64,000 nt of DNA from CAZJKE01 sp964546585 (GCA_964546585.1 CAZJKE010000005.1:11985-75984); one strand, 5' to 3'. Shown: positions 1-9,514, counted from the first letter of the stretch. A program made the numbers and translations. The notes: generated by a model from the sequence alone, not told the origin.

Positions 1-132
1 CCCACGACACGGTGGTCCAAGCGGTTTCGGGTTTCGAGCCCCGCAGCCTACCAAAGCCCACTCGATCCATCAATCCCGCAGTGAAGGTCAGAAGATACGT
101 ACGGCGGTTTGACAGCATGCTAGGCTTGGGGG

Positions 133-1683
133 GTGAAGAAGACGGCGGAATTGCGATTGGTGACCTTGCACGGTCCGGAGGACCTTTCGCTGGACCTTGT
201 TCCGCCTGGACCCATGACCATGGGCCGCCGTGTTGGTCACAATCTGGTGCTTTCGGAAGGCGCAACGGTCTCGCGGGATCACGCCGTACTGGTTCGACAT
301 GTTGCCCACGAGGAAGGGGTCTGGACGCTGACGGATTCGGGATCCCGGCACGGGACATTTCTCAATGGAGTCCGTCTGGAACCGGGGCGAGGAGTTCCGC
401 TGCAGGGGGGCGATCTCCTGGTCATCGAACCCTTTGCATTCCAAGTTGTGGATCCTGCGGCCGACGACCATCGGTTCACCCACACACTCGATGATGGTGC
501 CGGTCAGAGTGGCACGAACATCCAGCAAGTTCACCACACGGCCGGTGTAGGCCTGGCGCAGGAACGGCTGGCCGCGCTGCTCGCCTGCAGCCGCGCAATC
601 CACCTGGCCGAAAACGAAGAGTCAATGGCGAATTCACTCGCTGAGGCCGCAATGGCTGGCACCGCCTTTGCCAATGCCGCCATCGTGAAGCCGGTAGGAA
701 GTGATGGCAAGGTGAAGGTCCTTGCTGTGACAGGCGACATCACAAAGGATGGTCCTGGCACGCTGAATATCAGCCGATCACTTCTCGGTGCGGCAATGGA
801 AGGCGAGCCGGTTCGGTTTCACCGCGTGGGTGGCGTTGTGGATGATCAACAACAACAGAGCATTCTCCAATACAGCATCGAGGAAGCCATCTGTGTACCG
901 ATCATGCTCGGGCATGCGGTATCAGGTTGCATCTATCTGGATAGCAGGGATGGGCAGGTGCGACTGCACACTGTCGAGGAGGATGTGGAGTATTGCGCCG
1001 GCCTCGCCCAGATCGCAGCGCTGGCGATGTCAAACCTCATGCGGGTGGAAATCGAACGGCGGCATGCCCGCGAGCGACAGGACATGCTGTTGTCCACAGT
1101 GGCCGCACTCGTTGCTGCCATTGATGCCAAAGACACCTATACGCGAGGCCATTCGGAGCGAGTGGCGTGGCTGGCTCGGGAGCTCGGACGAGCGGCCGCA
1201 CTGGATGTCGACACAGTCGAACAACTGCACATGTGTGGTCTCGTACACGACATCGGGAAGATCGGGATTCCGGAGTCGATCCTCCAAAAGCCCTCCAAAC
1301 TCACCGACGAAGAATTTGATCAGATCAGGCGGCATCCTGCGATCGGAGAGTCGATTCTCGGTGGTGTCGCCCAGTTGCAAGCCGTACTCCCGGGTGTGCG
1401 ATCGCACCATGAGCGTTGGGATGGCCGCGGCTATCCCGACGGACATGTAGGCGACGCGACTCCGTTTTTCGGCCGCCTGCTCGCGATCGCCGACGCCTTT
1501 GACGCAATGTGTTCATCGCGGGCCTATCGTGACGGACTCGATCGCAAAGGCGTCATGCAGGAAATGGAAGAGTGCAGCGGCACCCAGTTCGACCCGGAGC
1601 TGATTCCGCCATTCCTGAAGATCGACTTCGGCCAATACGACGACATGATCGCGCGGCACACCGCGCAGGACCCGGCCTGCTAA
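133..1683 (+). CDS. FHA-GAF-HD-GYP signalling protein, probable cyclic-di-GMP phosphodiesterase
   Basis: A 516-residue cytoplasmic protein with a GTG start and no membrane segment. An FHA domain lies at about residues 20-105 (GRRVGHNLVL, then SRDH and SRHGTFLNG, the phosphothreonine-binding signature). A GAF-like domain follows at about 140-300, and an HD-GYP phosphodiesterase domain at about 320-505 with the metal-binding HDIGKIGIP (H372, D373) and the hallmark GRGYPDG (422-428). All visible catalytic residues are kept, so hydrolysis of c-di-GMP is likely; the FHA domain suggests input from Ser/Thr kinases. Family role is established knowledge and the exact ligand is inference. It converges with the M20 gene and overlaps its stop by 4 nt. 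Confidence 0.9.
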   Translation: MKKTAELRLVTLHGPEDLSLDLVPPGPMTMGRRVGHNLVLSEGATVSRDHAVLVRHVAHEEGVWTLTDSGSRHGTFLNGVRLEPGRGVPLQGGDLLVIEPFAFQVVDPAADDHRFTHTLDDGAGQSGTNIQQVHHTAGVGLAQERLAALLACSRAIHLAENEESMANSLAEAAMAGTAFANAAIVKPVGSDGKVKVLAVTGDITKDGPGTLNISRSLLGAAMEGEPVRFHRVGGVVDDQQQQSILQYSIEEAICVPIMLGHAVSGCIYLDSRDGQVRLHTVEEDVEYCAGLAQIAALAMSNLMRVEIERRHARERQDMLLSTVAALVAAIDAKDTYTRGHSERVAWLARELGRAAALDVDTVEQLHMCGLVHDIGKIGIPESILQKPSKLTDEEFDQIRRHPAIGESILGGVAQLQAVLPGVRSHHERWDGRGYPDGHVGDATPFFGRLLAIADAFDAMCSSRAYRDGLDRKGVMQEMEECSGTQFDPELIPPFLKIDFGQYDDMIARHTAQDPAC

Positions 1684-2891
1684 TTTGCGTCGAGCGCGAG
1701 ATTGCAGAACAACTCGACGCCCGTTTCAATCGCATCGTCATTGAAGTCAAACGTCGGTTGATGCAGCGTCGGCATGGACTCCTGCCCTGGCGGAATCAAC
1801 CCCAAGGCGAAGAAGCAGGACGGTACCTGCTTGCAGTAGAAGGAAAAATCCTCGCCTCCCATCACCGGATGTTCCATGAGAGAGACTCGCTCGTCACCGA
1901 GCGTCGCCCGTGCAATGCGAAAAAACCGGTCGACGGCGTCCGCGTGGTTTGCGGTCACCGGATAGTCGCCCTCAAGTACATGCAACTCAGCCGTGCATCC
2001 GTGGGCCATCGCGGTTGCCTCGACAACTTCCTTGATGCGCCGTTTCGCGAGATCACCCGTGTCATCCAGCAGAAATCGAAGCGTGCCCGTGAGAAGCACT
2101 TCGTCGGGAAGAATGTTGTGCGTCGTACCCCCGTGAACCTGCGTTATCGATATGACAACACTGTCAAGCGGATCGACATTTCTGGAAGAAACCTGTTGCA
2201 GCGATGTGACGATTGCGGCAGCGCATAACACTGCATCACTTCCGTGTTGCGGAAATGCGGCGTGACACCCGTTGCCGCGGACGGCGATCTCCAAGCCAAC
2301 CGCTGCGGCGAGCATCGGCCCCGGGCGAGTCATCACCTCGCCGATCGGATGCTGCGGCCACCCGTGCAGCCCGAACATGCTGGCGATCGGCGGCCCAAGA
2401 ACGCTTCCGTCAAGGCATCCGTCTTCAACCATGCGAGCGCCGCCGCCGCCGCCTTCCTCTGCCGGTTGAAACACCAGCGACACTCCGCGGGGAAGTTCAT
2501 GTTCGGCGGCGATACGAGAGAGCACATGTGCAACGCCGAGAAGGATCGTCGTGTGGCCATCATGGCCGCATGCGTGCATGCATCCGTCGATCGTCGATGC
2601 CCACGGAAGGCCGGTTTCTTCCATGATGGGAAGCGCATCCATGTCGGCCCGCAGACCGATGGCGGTCGACGAATCTCCGGGGAGGTGCGCTAGAACGCCC
2701 GTCGAACCTGCCAAGGCGTTTCGATACTCGATGCCAAGTTGGTCCAATTGCTCGCAGACGACACGGGATGTGCGTGTCTCTTCAAAGCCAAGTTCAGGGT
2801 GCGCGTGCAGGTCGTGCCGGATCTCAATCAATGACGGCAGAATGTCCTGGATCATCGCCCTTACATCTCGGCCCGTGTTGATCGTACTCAT
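1680..2891 (-). CDS. M20 family metallo-amidohydrolase (hippurate hydrolase-like)
   Basis: 403 residues, the usual length for M20D amidohydrolases that remove an acyl or amino-acyl group from amino acid conjugates (IAA-amino acid hydrolase/hippurate hydrolase type). Visible family motifs are RHDLHAHPELGFEE near the N-terminus, RADMDALP, the metal-binding HACGHDGH, FQPAEEGGGG with the catalytic glutamates, LHGWP, and GEDFSFY near the C-terminus. No signal peptide is seen, so it should be cytoplasmic. Its ATG overlaps the stop of the upstream GGQ gene by 4 nt, so it is the last gene of the leftward S41-tsaD-GGQ-M20 cluster. The substrate cannot be told from sequence. Confidence 0.9.
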   Translation of the reverse strand: MSTINTGRDVRAMIQDILPSLIEIRHDLHAHPELGFEETRTSRVVCEQLDQLGIEYRNALAGSTGVLAHLPGDSSTAIGLRADMDALPIMEETGLPWASTIDGCMHACGHDGHTTILLGVAHVLSRIAAEHELPRGVSLVFQPAEEGGGGGARMVEDGCLDGSVLGPPIASMFGLHGWPQHPIGEVMTRPGPMLAAAVGLEIAVRGNGCHAAFPQHGSDAVLCAAAIVTSLQQVSSRNVDPLDSVVISITQVHGGTTHNILPDEVLLTGTLRFLLDDTGDLAKRRIKEVVEATAMAHGCTAELHVLEGDYPVTANHADAVDRFFRIARATLGDERVSLMEHPVMGGEDFSFYCKQVPSCFFALGLIPPGQESMPTLHQPTFDFNDDAIETGVELFCNLALDAN

Positions 2892-3490
2892 GGTTTGATT
2901 GTCCCCAATCCCCGTTCCTGACGTTGTCGATTCAGCCAGGCCAGTGCCTGCTTGTCATGTGCAATCAGGCGAATCAACTGCGAAGATGACACGCCCAATC
3001 CCTCGGCGGCCGAGCGCACATCCGTGTCGAACGCCCACACAAGGTCGAGCGCTTCCGCAAGCAGTGCCGGATAGTCCCAATGCTTCGGGTTGATGGCCAG
3101 TTGACTACCGTTCCTTCTTGAAGTCACCAACTCGCTCGGCGAAAATGACTTCGAATCCACTGCCGTACGAACCTGCACCGCGAGGCATCGTCGCAAGCGA
3201 TTCAACGCCATGCGGCGATTCTCGCTCTGACGCCGCCGCTCCGAGGCTTCACCCACCACGCCAGTGGCGTCATGGGTCATGATGCACGCCGTTGCCTTGC
3301 GATTCCGATGTTGACCACCGGGGCCCGAGGTGCGACCAAATGTCAATGACACGCCACGCATGAGATCATCCTCGGAGAGCGTGGCGGGGTGTATGCCTTC
3401 GATGATCCGAGGTCCGAGCGTCGGAAAAACATCCGAAGATTCCAGATCCTTCATGCCTCCGCGGATTCGATTTCGCTTCGTGTCCACCAT
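2888..3490 (-). CDS. Peptide chain release factor-like protein (RF-1 GGQ domain)
   Basis: 200 residues carrying a class I release-factor catalytic domain without the stop-codon recognition domains. The GGQ motif sits in SGPGGQHRNRKATA, followed by a basic stretch with ERRRQSENRRMAL as in RF-1-domain proteins. Such stand-alone GGQ proteins hydrolyse peptidyl-tRNA on ribosomes (ArfB/ICT1-like rescue), but this one lacks a clearly Lys/Arg-rich disordered C-terminal tail and instead has about 70 extra residues, so it may be a separate planctomycete-type family. It overlaps the M20 start by 4 nt and lies 14 bp after tsaD. Domain call is certain, biological role inferred. Confidence 0.85.
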   Translation of the reverse strand: MVDTKRNRIRGGMKDLESSDVFPTLGPRIIEGIHPATLSEDDLMRGVSLTFGRTSGPGGQHRNRKATACIMTHDATGVVGEASERRRQSENRRMALNRLRRCLAVQVRTAVDSKSFSPSELVTSRRNGSQLAINPKHWDYPALLAEALDLVWAFDTDVRSAAEGLGVSSSQLIRLIAHDKQALAWLNRQRQERGLGTIKP

Positions 3491-3504
3491 CGTCGACTCG
3501 ATTC

Positions 3505-4539
3505 CTACGCTGCACCGCGTGGAGCGGCAGTGATGTCAAGTGCATCGCGGGTACCGGCTTGCAATCCGTGCCAGCCCGCGGCCGCGACCATCGCGGCGTT
3601 ATCGAGACAATATTGCTTTCGTGGAAGCCGCAGCGGTAGTCCTTGCTTGACGCTCACTTCTTTCAGCCGGTTCCGCAAACATGCATTTGCCAGCACGCCA
3701 CCACCGGCCACGATGCATTGCGCCGTAGTGCCCTCACGCATTGCATGTTCCAGACCGGCGATGACGGTATCGACCGCCGCCTCCTGAAACGAAGCCGCCC
3801 AGTCTGCCCGCTCCTGCTCCGAGAGGTCCTTGTGAGATCGCTCGAATACGGTGTGGCCACCCGAGCGAACAGGCGTGCCGCGTACGCCATAGAGCAGCGC
3901 CGTCTTCAGGCCGCTGAACGAAAACCCCTCACTGCTGCGAGGCCTGGGCAGCCGATGAACAGGCGATCCATGCGCTGCCGCTGCTTCGATGCGGGGTCCA
4001 CCGGGATACCCGAGCGACAGTGTTGCGGCCGCTTTGTCAAAGGCTTCGCCTGCCGCATCATCAATCGTGCGGGCGAGGCAACGAGCCGTCAGCGAGTCCT
4101 CAAGCACGAGCACGGCAGTGTGCCCACCTGACACGACCAGACCGATCGCCGGAAAGTCGATGGCCGCGTCATCAAGAGATGGAGCCACCAGATGCGCCAG
4201 AACATGATCGACACCGATGATGGGAATGTCGCAGGACCACGCAATCGCCTTTGCGGCAGCAACGCCAACGAGCAGCGACCCAATCAGTCCCGGTCGATTG
4301 GCTACGGCGATCGCGTCGATGTCCTGCAGCGAAACGCCGGCCTTTGCAAGACTGCGTTCAATGACCGGCTGGATTCGCTCAAGGTGCGCCCGGCTGGCGA
4401 TTTCCGGCACAACGCCACCGAACTCACCATGTAATTCGTCCTGTGACGCGACGATGCTCGACAGAACCTTTCGCCCATCCGCGACGACCGCTGCCGCCGT
4501 TTCATCACAACTACTCTCGATACCGAGAAGAATGGTCAT
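3505..4539 (-). CDS. tsaD: tRNA N6-adenosine threonylcarbamoyltransferase TsaD
   Basis: 344 residues, normal for TsaD/Gcp of the ASKHA fold, which transfers the threonylcarbamoyl group to A37 of ANN-decoding tRNAs with TsaB and TsaE. The start MTILLGIESSCDETAAAVV is diagnostic. The iron-binding HxxxH is present as DHVLAH, although the surrounding residues differ from the common NHxxGH form. VSGGHTAVLVL and the C-terminal VAGGGVLANACLRNRL are typical nucleotide-binding segments. Its ATG overlaps the stop of the upstream S41 protease gene by 4 nt, so the two are probably translated together. Confidence 0.97.
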   Translation of the reverse strand: MTILLGIESSCDETAAAVVADGRKVLSSIVASQDELHGEFGGVVPEIASRAHLERIQPVIERSLAKAGVSLQDIDAIAVANRPGLIGSLLVGVAAAKAIAWSCDIPIIGVDHVLAHLVAPSLDDAAIDFPAIGLVVSGGHTAVLVLEDSLTARCLARTIDDAAGEAFDKAAATLSLGYPGGPRIEAAAAHGSPVHRLPRPRSSEGFSFSGLKTALLYGVRGTPVRSGGHTVFERSHKDLSEQERADWAASFQEAAVDTVIAGLEHAMREGTTAQCIVAGGGVLANACLRNRLKEVSVKQGLPLRLPRKQYCLDNAAMVAAAGWHGLQAGTRDALDITAAPRGAA

Positions 4540-6014
4540 GGTTGGTCGTCTGTTTCCGCTGAAGTTGTGCCGTTGAGCACCGCAAGTCGCTCATCGACCT
4601 CGTCAAGCGCGTCGATGATTTTCTCCCGCCGCTCAGACAGCATCCTCACTTCGTCCTGAAGCGCAGCGGCCATGGGAGGCTCATCGTTGAGTATTGGCCA
4701 GTCTCCACTGTCCAACTTGTGACGGAGTGCATCGACGGCGGAAGCGAGTTGTTCATCCTGAAGCGTCTGTCGAATCCATGTTTCATCACCGCAATCCGGA
4801 CCCTCAGGTTCCTGGTCGGTGATGATCGTGAACGGTTCCCTCGCCTTGAACCGCGCAAGTGTCTGTTCGATCGACTCTCGCACAACGAGGCCGGGATCCG
4901 GGTCCACACCCCAGACACCTTCCTCGTCGGTCAACGATCGATCGATTGTGCGGCCTCCGGGGAGGTCGTACCGGCCTGTGGTGAACTTGAGCATTCCACC
5001 ACTGGGAAGTTCTCGCACCTCCTGCACCGATCCCTTGCCGTATGACCGAGTTCCAAGCACCGCTGCCCGCCCGTTTCCCTGAAGCGATCCTGCAACGATC
5101 TCGGCAGCCGATGCGGAGTTGCCGTTTACAAGGACCAGAAGTTCAGCATCAGCTGCCAAGCGGCGAGGTGTCGCTTTCCACGACCGCCGCTGTGCGTTGC
5201 GACCTTCCACGGAAACAATTGTTCCTGATTCGAGAAACATGTCGGAAATACCGATGGCTGCGTGCAGCGTCCCGCCGGGATTATCTCGCAGGTCAAGCAC
5301 AATCGCGGCAATGTCGTGGGTTTCCTCAACGGACTGGATTGTCGAAGCAAGTTCGTCGAGCGTCGTATCCGTAAACTGGCGAATCCTCGCGTACATGATC
5401 CCGGCTTCTGCATCGATACACCACTGCCATGCGCCGCCGCGGCGAAGTAGTCCCAATACCGTGTTGGTCTGAATGCGATTTCGTGTGATGTCGATCTCTT
5501 GAATCGCGCCATCGAGATGGCGTACCTGCACACTGACGACCGTCCCGGGGATTCCGACCAACTTGTCAATCAACGACGCGATTGGCTGTTGTGCAGTTGG
5601 CTCGCCATCGATCATCAGCACGCGATCGCCGGCCTTGATGCCCGATTCCAGAGCGGGCGAATTCGGCATGGGTGAAATGATGGTCAACTCGTCGTCGATC
5701 ACCCGAATCTCGGCACCGATGCCCACATAGTCGCCCTCGAGATCCTTGGTGAACGAGCCCTCATGATCATCCGGTACCCAGATCGAATACGGATCATCCA
5801 GTGATTCCACCATGGCCGCGATAGCCGCTTGCTGCATGTCGTCCTGGTCGGGCGACTGCAGGTGTCCGTCGAGCAGGATTCGTCGGACATCGACGATCGG
5901 ATCAAACCATTCGTATCCGGGCGAGGAACCAGCAATTCCGAGCGACAATTGCACCGCGATGAGCGACACCATCGTCACTGTCAATACGGGAAGTAGTCGA
6001 GAACGATGCGGCAT
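4536..6014 (-). CDS. S41 family carboxy-terminal processing protease with PDZ domain
   Basis: Starts preferably at the ATG at 6014 (492 residues), which has AAGGAA about 8 nt upstream; a longer start at 6041 is possible. Residues about 5-27 form a signal anchor, so the protease faces the periplasm. A PDZ domain follows (VGIGAEIRVIDDEL, then SGIKAGDRVLMIDGEP), then the S41 catalytic core with the serine in NSASAAEIVAGSL and the lysine in YGKGSVQE, the Ser/Lys dyad of CtpA. The C-terminal 40 residues look coiled-coil. It is divergent from hflX and overlaps tsaD by 4 nt. Substrate unknown. Confidence 0.93.
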   Translation of the reverse strand: MPHRSRLLPVLTVTMVSLIAVQLSLGIAGSSPGYEWFDPIVDVRRILLDGHLQSPDQDDMQQAAIAAMVESLDDPYSIWVPDDHEGSFTKDLEGDYVGIGAEIRVIDDELTIISPMPNSPALESGIKAGDRVLMIDGEPTAQQPIASLIDKLVGIPGTVVSVQVRHLDGAIQEIDITRNRIQTNTVLGLLRRGGAWQWCIDAEAGIMYARIRQFTDTTLDELASTIQSVEETHDIAAIVLDLRDNPGGTLHAAIGISDMFLESGTIVSVEGRNAQRRSWKATPRRLAADAELLVLVNGNSASAAEIVAGSLQGNGRAAVLGTRSYGKGSVQEVRELPSGGMLKFTTGRYDLPGGRTIDRSLTDEEGVWGVDPDPGLVVRESIEQTLARFKAREPFTIITDQEPEGPDCGDETWIRQTLQDEQLASAVDALRHKLDSGDWPILNDEPPMAAALQDEVRMLSERREKIIDALDEVDERLAVLNGTTSAETDDQP

Positions 6015-6060
6015 CGTCGCGTTCCTTAGATTCGGAATCATTGTCCCCGGAGTGCAATTG

Positions 6061-7422
6061 ATGAATACGGTCGCCGACTACAATACCACCGCGGCCCACC
6101 GGTCGCGACCCCAAATGGCACAAACGCAACGCGAAGATATCAAGGTAGCAGCCGAACGAGCGGTCCTTGTCGCGGTGGCGCTCCCGAAGGGGGAAATCTC
6201 CGTCGACGAACGCCTTCACGAACTCTCCGCACTGGCCAAGTCGGCGGGGAGCAGTGTGGTCGGCGAACTGACACAGCGGATGCGCATTCCCAATGGACGC
6301 ACCTTCATTGGAAAAGGGAAGACACGCGAACTTGCGAATCTTGCGGAGTCGACCAAAGCGGGAGTCGTGATCTTTGACCATGATCTGACGCCCGCGCAGA
6401 TCAAGAACATCGAAGAGGCAACGAATCGAAAGATCATCGACCGCAGCGAACTCATTCTCGACATCTTTGCCGGAAGGGCGGCGACGCACGAGGCGCGGCT
6501 GCAGGTGGAGATTGCGCAATTGGAATACACCTATCCCCGGCTGCGAGCAATGTGGGATCACCTCGGGCAAGTCACGGGCGGAGCGCCGGTCGGCATTGGC
6601 ACGCGAGGCCCTGGAGAACAACAGTTGGAGATCGATCGTCGCCTCGTGCAGCGGCGACTCAAACAACTGCGGCGGGAACTTGAGATAATTCAAGATCGCT
6701 CGGTTCGCGAGGTTCATCGCCGCAACACGGAGTACTTCACGGTAGGACTTGTTGGATATACAAACGCGGGGAAGTCAACACTCTTCAACCGATTGACCGG
6801 GGGCGGTGCGTGGTCGCACGGCCAACTCTTCGCGACGCTCTCTACGCGAGTTGAGCGCTGGGAACTTGGCGGTGGAACATCGGCGATGCTCTCCGATACG
6901 GTCGGGTTCATTCGTCGACTTCCACATCATCTGGTTGCGAGTTTTCGATCCACACTTGAGGAAACGGTTCACTGCCAGTTACTCCTGATTGTGGTGGACG
7001 GAAGCGATCCTGTGGCTCAACACCATCTGGATACTGTCGAGCAGACGCTGTCTGGAATCGGCGCAACGCAACAGCCGCGGCTGCTCGTTATCAACAAGAT
7101 CGATCGGCTGGAATCCAATGCCGATGAGCTGTTGTGGCTATCCCGGTTTCCGGATGCGGTGCTGGTCAGCGCAGCGAATGGCGAGGGCCTCGACCTCCTC
7201 ACGGAACGCGTGCGAGAAAAAGTGATCGGGCCGGTCCAGGACATGTTCCTGTCGCTACCCATTTCCGCGGGCAAGTCCATCGACTTCGTAGAGAATCGGG
7301 CGCAGGTGCGAGAGCGGGCGTACTGCGATGATCGCGTGACCTTTGATGTCTGCATTGGCCGAAGGCAACTGGAACAACTCCGATCGATCGGGGAGGATCT
7401 CCGAGTCGAGGACCCCGCATGA
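6061..7422 (+). CDS. hflX: GTPase HflX
   Basis: The open frame reaches further upstream, but the ATG at 6061 has GGAG 8 nt before it, giving 453 residues; an internal ATG at 6115 has no ribosome site. The HflX N-domain is clear (GRTFIGKGKTREL, FDHDLTPAQIKNIE, DRSELILDIFAGRA), followed by the glycine-rich linker and a TrmE/Obg-class GTPase with G1 GYTNAGKSTLFNRL, G3 DTVGFIRRLP and G4 NKID. HflX binds the 50S subunit and splits stalled or hibernating ribosomes. The stop overlaps the next gene start by 4 nt. Confidence 0.96.
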   Translation: MNTVADYNTTAAHRSRPQMAQTQREDIKVAAERAVLVAVALPKGEISVDERLHELSALAKSAGSSVVGELTQRMRIPNGRTFIGKGKTRELANLAESTKAGVVIFDHDLTPAQIKNIEEATNRKIIDRSELILDIFAGRAATHEARLQVEIAQLEYTYPRLRAMWDHLGQVTGGAPVGIGTRGPGEQQLEIDRRLVQRRLKQLRRELEIIQDRSVREVHRRNTEYFTVGLVGYTNAGKSTLFNRLTGGGAWSHGQLFATLSTRVERWELGGGTSAMLSDTVGFIRRLPHHLVASFRSTLEETVHCQLLLIVVDGSDPVAQHHLDTVEQTLSGIGATQQPRLLVINKIDRLESNADELLWLSRFPDAVLVSAANGEGLDLLTERVREKVIGPVQDMFLSLPISAGKSIDFVENRAQVRERAYCDDRVTFDVCIGRRQLEQLRSIGEDLRVEDPA

Positions 7423-8378
7423 GTGATTCGTCCAAACGGGGGCTCGATGCGTTCGCCAGCGATCTCAATCCCGAGATCGTTGGGTTCATTCGATCATGGC
7501 AAGGCGACGACGAACTGGATCGCCTGTATCAATCGCTTCAATCCAATTCAACACGCCGCGGATTCCTGGACCTCTTTGCCGAGGCGCTTGTTGCGGCGCA
7601 TGTGCGGCAGGCTGGATGTTCGATCGACCTTGAAGTTGCTACGCCGAGCGGACGATCGTGTGATCTGGCGGTGAGGCGGGGGGACGCCGAGTTGTTCATT
7701 CATGTAAAGAGGCTGGCCGGGAAGCGAAGAGGCGAACGCCGTTTGCGGGTGTCGTCGCGACTACGAATTCTTGAAAGGATTCTTCGGCCCTGGATTGTGA
7801 AAATCAGGTGGCACGAAGGCATTGGTGATGATGGCATGCAGCGACTGGTGCTTGAGGCCGGAAGATTCATCGAACGGGCACGACTTGGCGATGAACATGT
7901 GGTGCGGGACGACAATGGCGCTGAGTTGGGCGGTGTTCGCATAGTTGCCCCGTCCGACGGGCCAACTGTGTCATTGGTCATCGGCCTGCCGGAGGGGTTT
8001 ATCGACGACACACAGCGGATCCACCGGCTGTTGCACCGAGCACGCAAGCAGTTCATGCCCAAGTCCGCGAATCTCATCCTTGTCTGTACAGAGGACGCAA
8101 GTCGTGTCGACGAAGTGGAAGCGGCTCTTCTTGGAAGTCATGAGGAACGGTGGGATACACATCCGCCGCCTGGTGCTCGCGTGGCAGTTGGCAGAGGGGA
8201 TGATGGTTTCTGGCGCGATCGACATGCAGCCGAGTCACAACTTGGCGGGTGGTTCTGGTTGGCGCCCATGCACCGAGCGTTGCAGGGGCGACTGTGGATT
8301 CGAGATCAATGCGATCTCACCACTTCAGCGGTGGATCTTGCACGCGAGTTGTTTGATCCAACTACCATGCCGGAATGA
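7419..8378 (+). CDS. Unknown protein with a possible PD-(D/E)XK nuclease-like core
   Basis: 319 residues, no signal peptide or membrane segment, no family I can name with confidence. Residues about 50-105 show an alpha-helix, then EVATPSGRSCDLAVRRGD and ELFIHVKRL; an acidic residue followed by a hydrophobic strand ending in HVK is the layout of PD-(D/E)XK nucleases, although the usual second acidic residue is replaced by His here. The rest is helical and basic in places (about 100-130). It sits between hflX and an M29 aminopeptidase with 4-nt overlaps at both ends, so all three are one operon. Function is unknown and the nuclease idea is a weak inference. Confidence 0.7.
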   Translation: MSDSSKRGLDAFASDLNPEIVGFIRSWQGDDELDRLYQSLQSNSTRRGFLDLFAEALVAAHVRQAGCSIDLEVATPSGRSCDLAVRRGDAELFIHVKRLAGKRRGERRLRVSSRLRILERILRPWIVKIRWHEGIGDDGMQRLVLEAGRFIERARLGDEHVVRDDNGAELGGVRIVAPSDGPTVSLVIGLPEGFIDDTQRIHRLLHRARKQFMPKSANLILVCTEDASRVDEVEAALLGSHEERWDTHPPPGARVAVGRGDDGFWRDRHAAESQLGGWFWLAPMHRALQGRLWIRDQCDLTTSAVDLARELFDPTTMPE

Positions 8379-9514
8379 AAGACCCACGATACACCGCACT
8401 TGCTGAACTTCTGATTCACCATTCGACCACGACCCAACCCGGGGAGCATGTTCTCATCGAGGCATTTGACATGCCCGAGGAGATGATCGCGGAACTCGTC
8501 CGCGTCGTGCAGGATGCCGGCGCCAATGCGCATGTTGCTTGGAGAAGTAATCGAATCTTGCGAGCGCTTCAGGCAGGAGGCAGCGACGAGGCATTTGAGA
8601 CCTGGGCAGCGGGCGATCTTGATCGCATGAAGCGAATGGACTCCTATCTGGGCCTTCGCGGTTCACACAACGTCAGTGAGATGAGCGGGGTCGATCCAGA
8701 ACGACAGCAAACGTGGGGTCGGATCTATATGCAACCGGTTCATCTTCAGGAACGAGTGAATCACACCAAGTGGTGCGTGCTCCGTTGGCCGACGCCGGCG
8801 ATGGCACAACTTGCCGGTATGAGTACCGAGGCTTTCGAAGACTTCTACTTCGATGTCTGCACGCTGGACTACGGGCGGATGGAGGGTGCGGCCGATGCGC
8901 TGGTTGCCCGCATGAACGCCACTGATCAGGTTCACATTCTTGGCCCCGGTGACACGGATCTGACTTTTTCGATCAAGGACATTCCTGCAATCCCGTGTTG
9001 CGGAAGAGTGAATATTCCGGATGGCGAGTGCTTTACGGCGCCGGTGCGTGATTCGGTCAATGGCGTCATGCGCTACAACACACCGTCGATCTATCGCGGT
9101 CACTCGTTCGAGAACATCAGGTTGGAATTCGCCAGTGGCCGGATCGAAGGCTTTTCGGCTGACAGGGGAGAGGAACATCTCGCGGCGATCTTTGATAGTG
9201 ATGAAGGTGCCAGATATGTCGGGGAGTTCGCAATCGGGTTCAACCCATACATTCTTGAGCCAATGAAGGACATTCTCTTTGACGAGAAGATCGCCGGGTC
9301 GATGCACTTCACGCCCGGCAACGCGTATGACGATGCGTGTAACGGAAACAAGAGCGAAATCCACTGGGATCTGGTGCTGATTCAGCGTCCCGACTACGGC
9401 GGTGGGACCATCGCATTTGACGGTGAAGTCATTCGTCGGGACGGCATGTTCGTCGTGGATGATCTGCTTGGGCTGAATCCAGAGTGCCTTGTGGGGGATG
9501 CTGTCGCCTGTTGA
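8375..9514 (+). CDS. M29 family aminopeptidase (AmpS/PepS type)
   Basis: 379 residues, close to the usual ~400 of thermophilic-type M29 metalloaminopeptidases, which release N-terminal residues from peptides in the cytoplasm as dimers. The C-terminal half carries the metal-site signatures: GEFAIGFNPYI, DEKIAGSMHFTPGNAYDDA and SEIHWDLVLIQRP. The N-terminal half has the expected alpha/beta fold. The ATG overlaps the previous stop by 4 nt. A small GC hairpin (9514-9529) just after the stop may end the hflX operon. Confidence 0.9.
   Translation: MKDPRYTALAELLIHHSTTTQPGEHVLIEAFDMPEEMIAELVRVVQDAGANAHVAWRSNRILRALQAGGSDEAFETWAAGDLDRMKRMDSYLGLRGSHNVSEMSGVDPERQQTWGRIYMQPVHLQERVNHTKWCVLRWPTPAMAQLAGMSTEAFEDFYFDVCTLDYGRMEGAADALVARMNATDQVHILGPGDTDLTFSIKDIPAIPCCGRVNIPDGECFTAPVRDSVNGVMRYNTPSIYRGHSFENIRLEFASGRIEGFSADRGEEHLAAIFDSDEGARYVGEFAIGFNPYILEPMKDILFDEKIAGSMHFTPGNAYDDACNGNKSEIHWDLVLIQRPDYGGGTIAFDGEVIRRDGMFVVDDLLGLNPECLVGDAVAC

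Noticed and set aside
1..53. Possible 3' end of a tRNA or tmRNA (GGTTTCGGGTTTCGAGCCCC followed by an ACCA-like end)
   Set aside because: The T-arm would be one base short or need a mismatch, the acceptor 3' strand fits no usual tRNA or tmRNA start, and the 5' part is outside the window. Not enough to call.
5812..6060. 83-codon N-terminal extension of HflX
   Set aside because: It lies antisense to the S41 protease gene, has no HflX homology, and the ATG at 6061 has a proper ribosome site.
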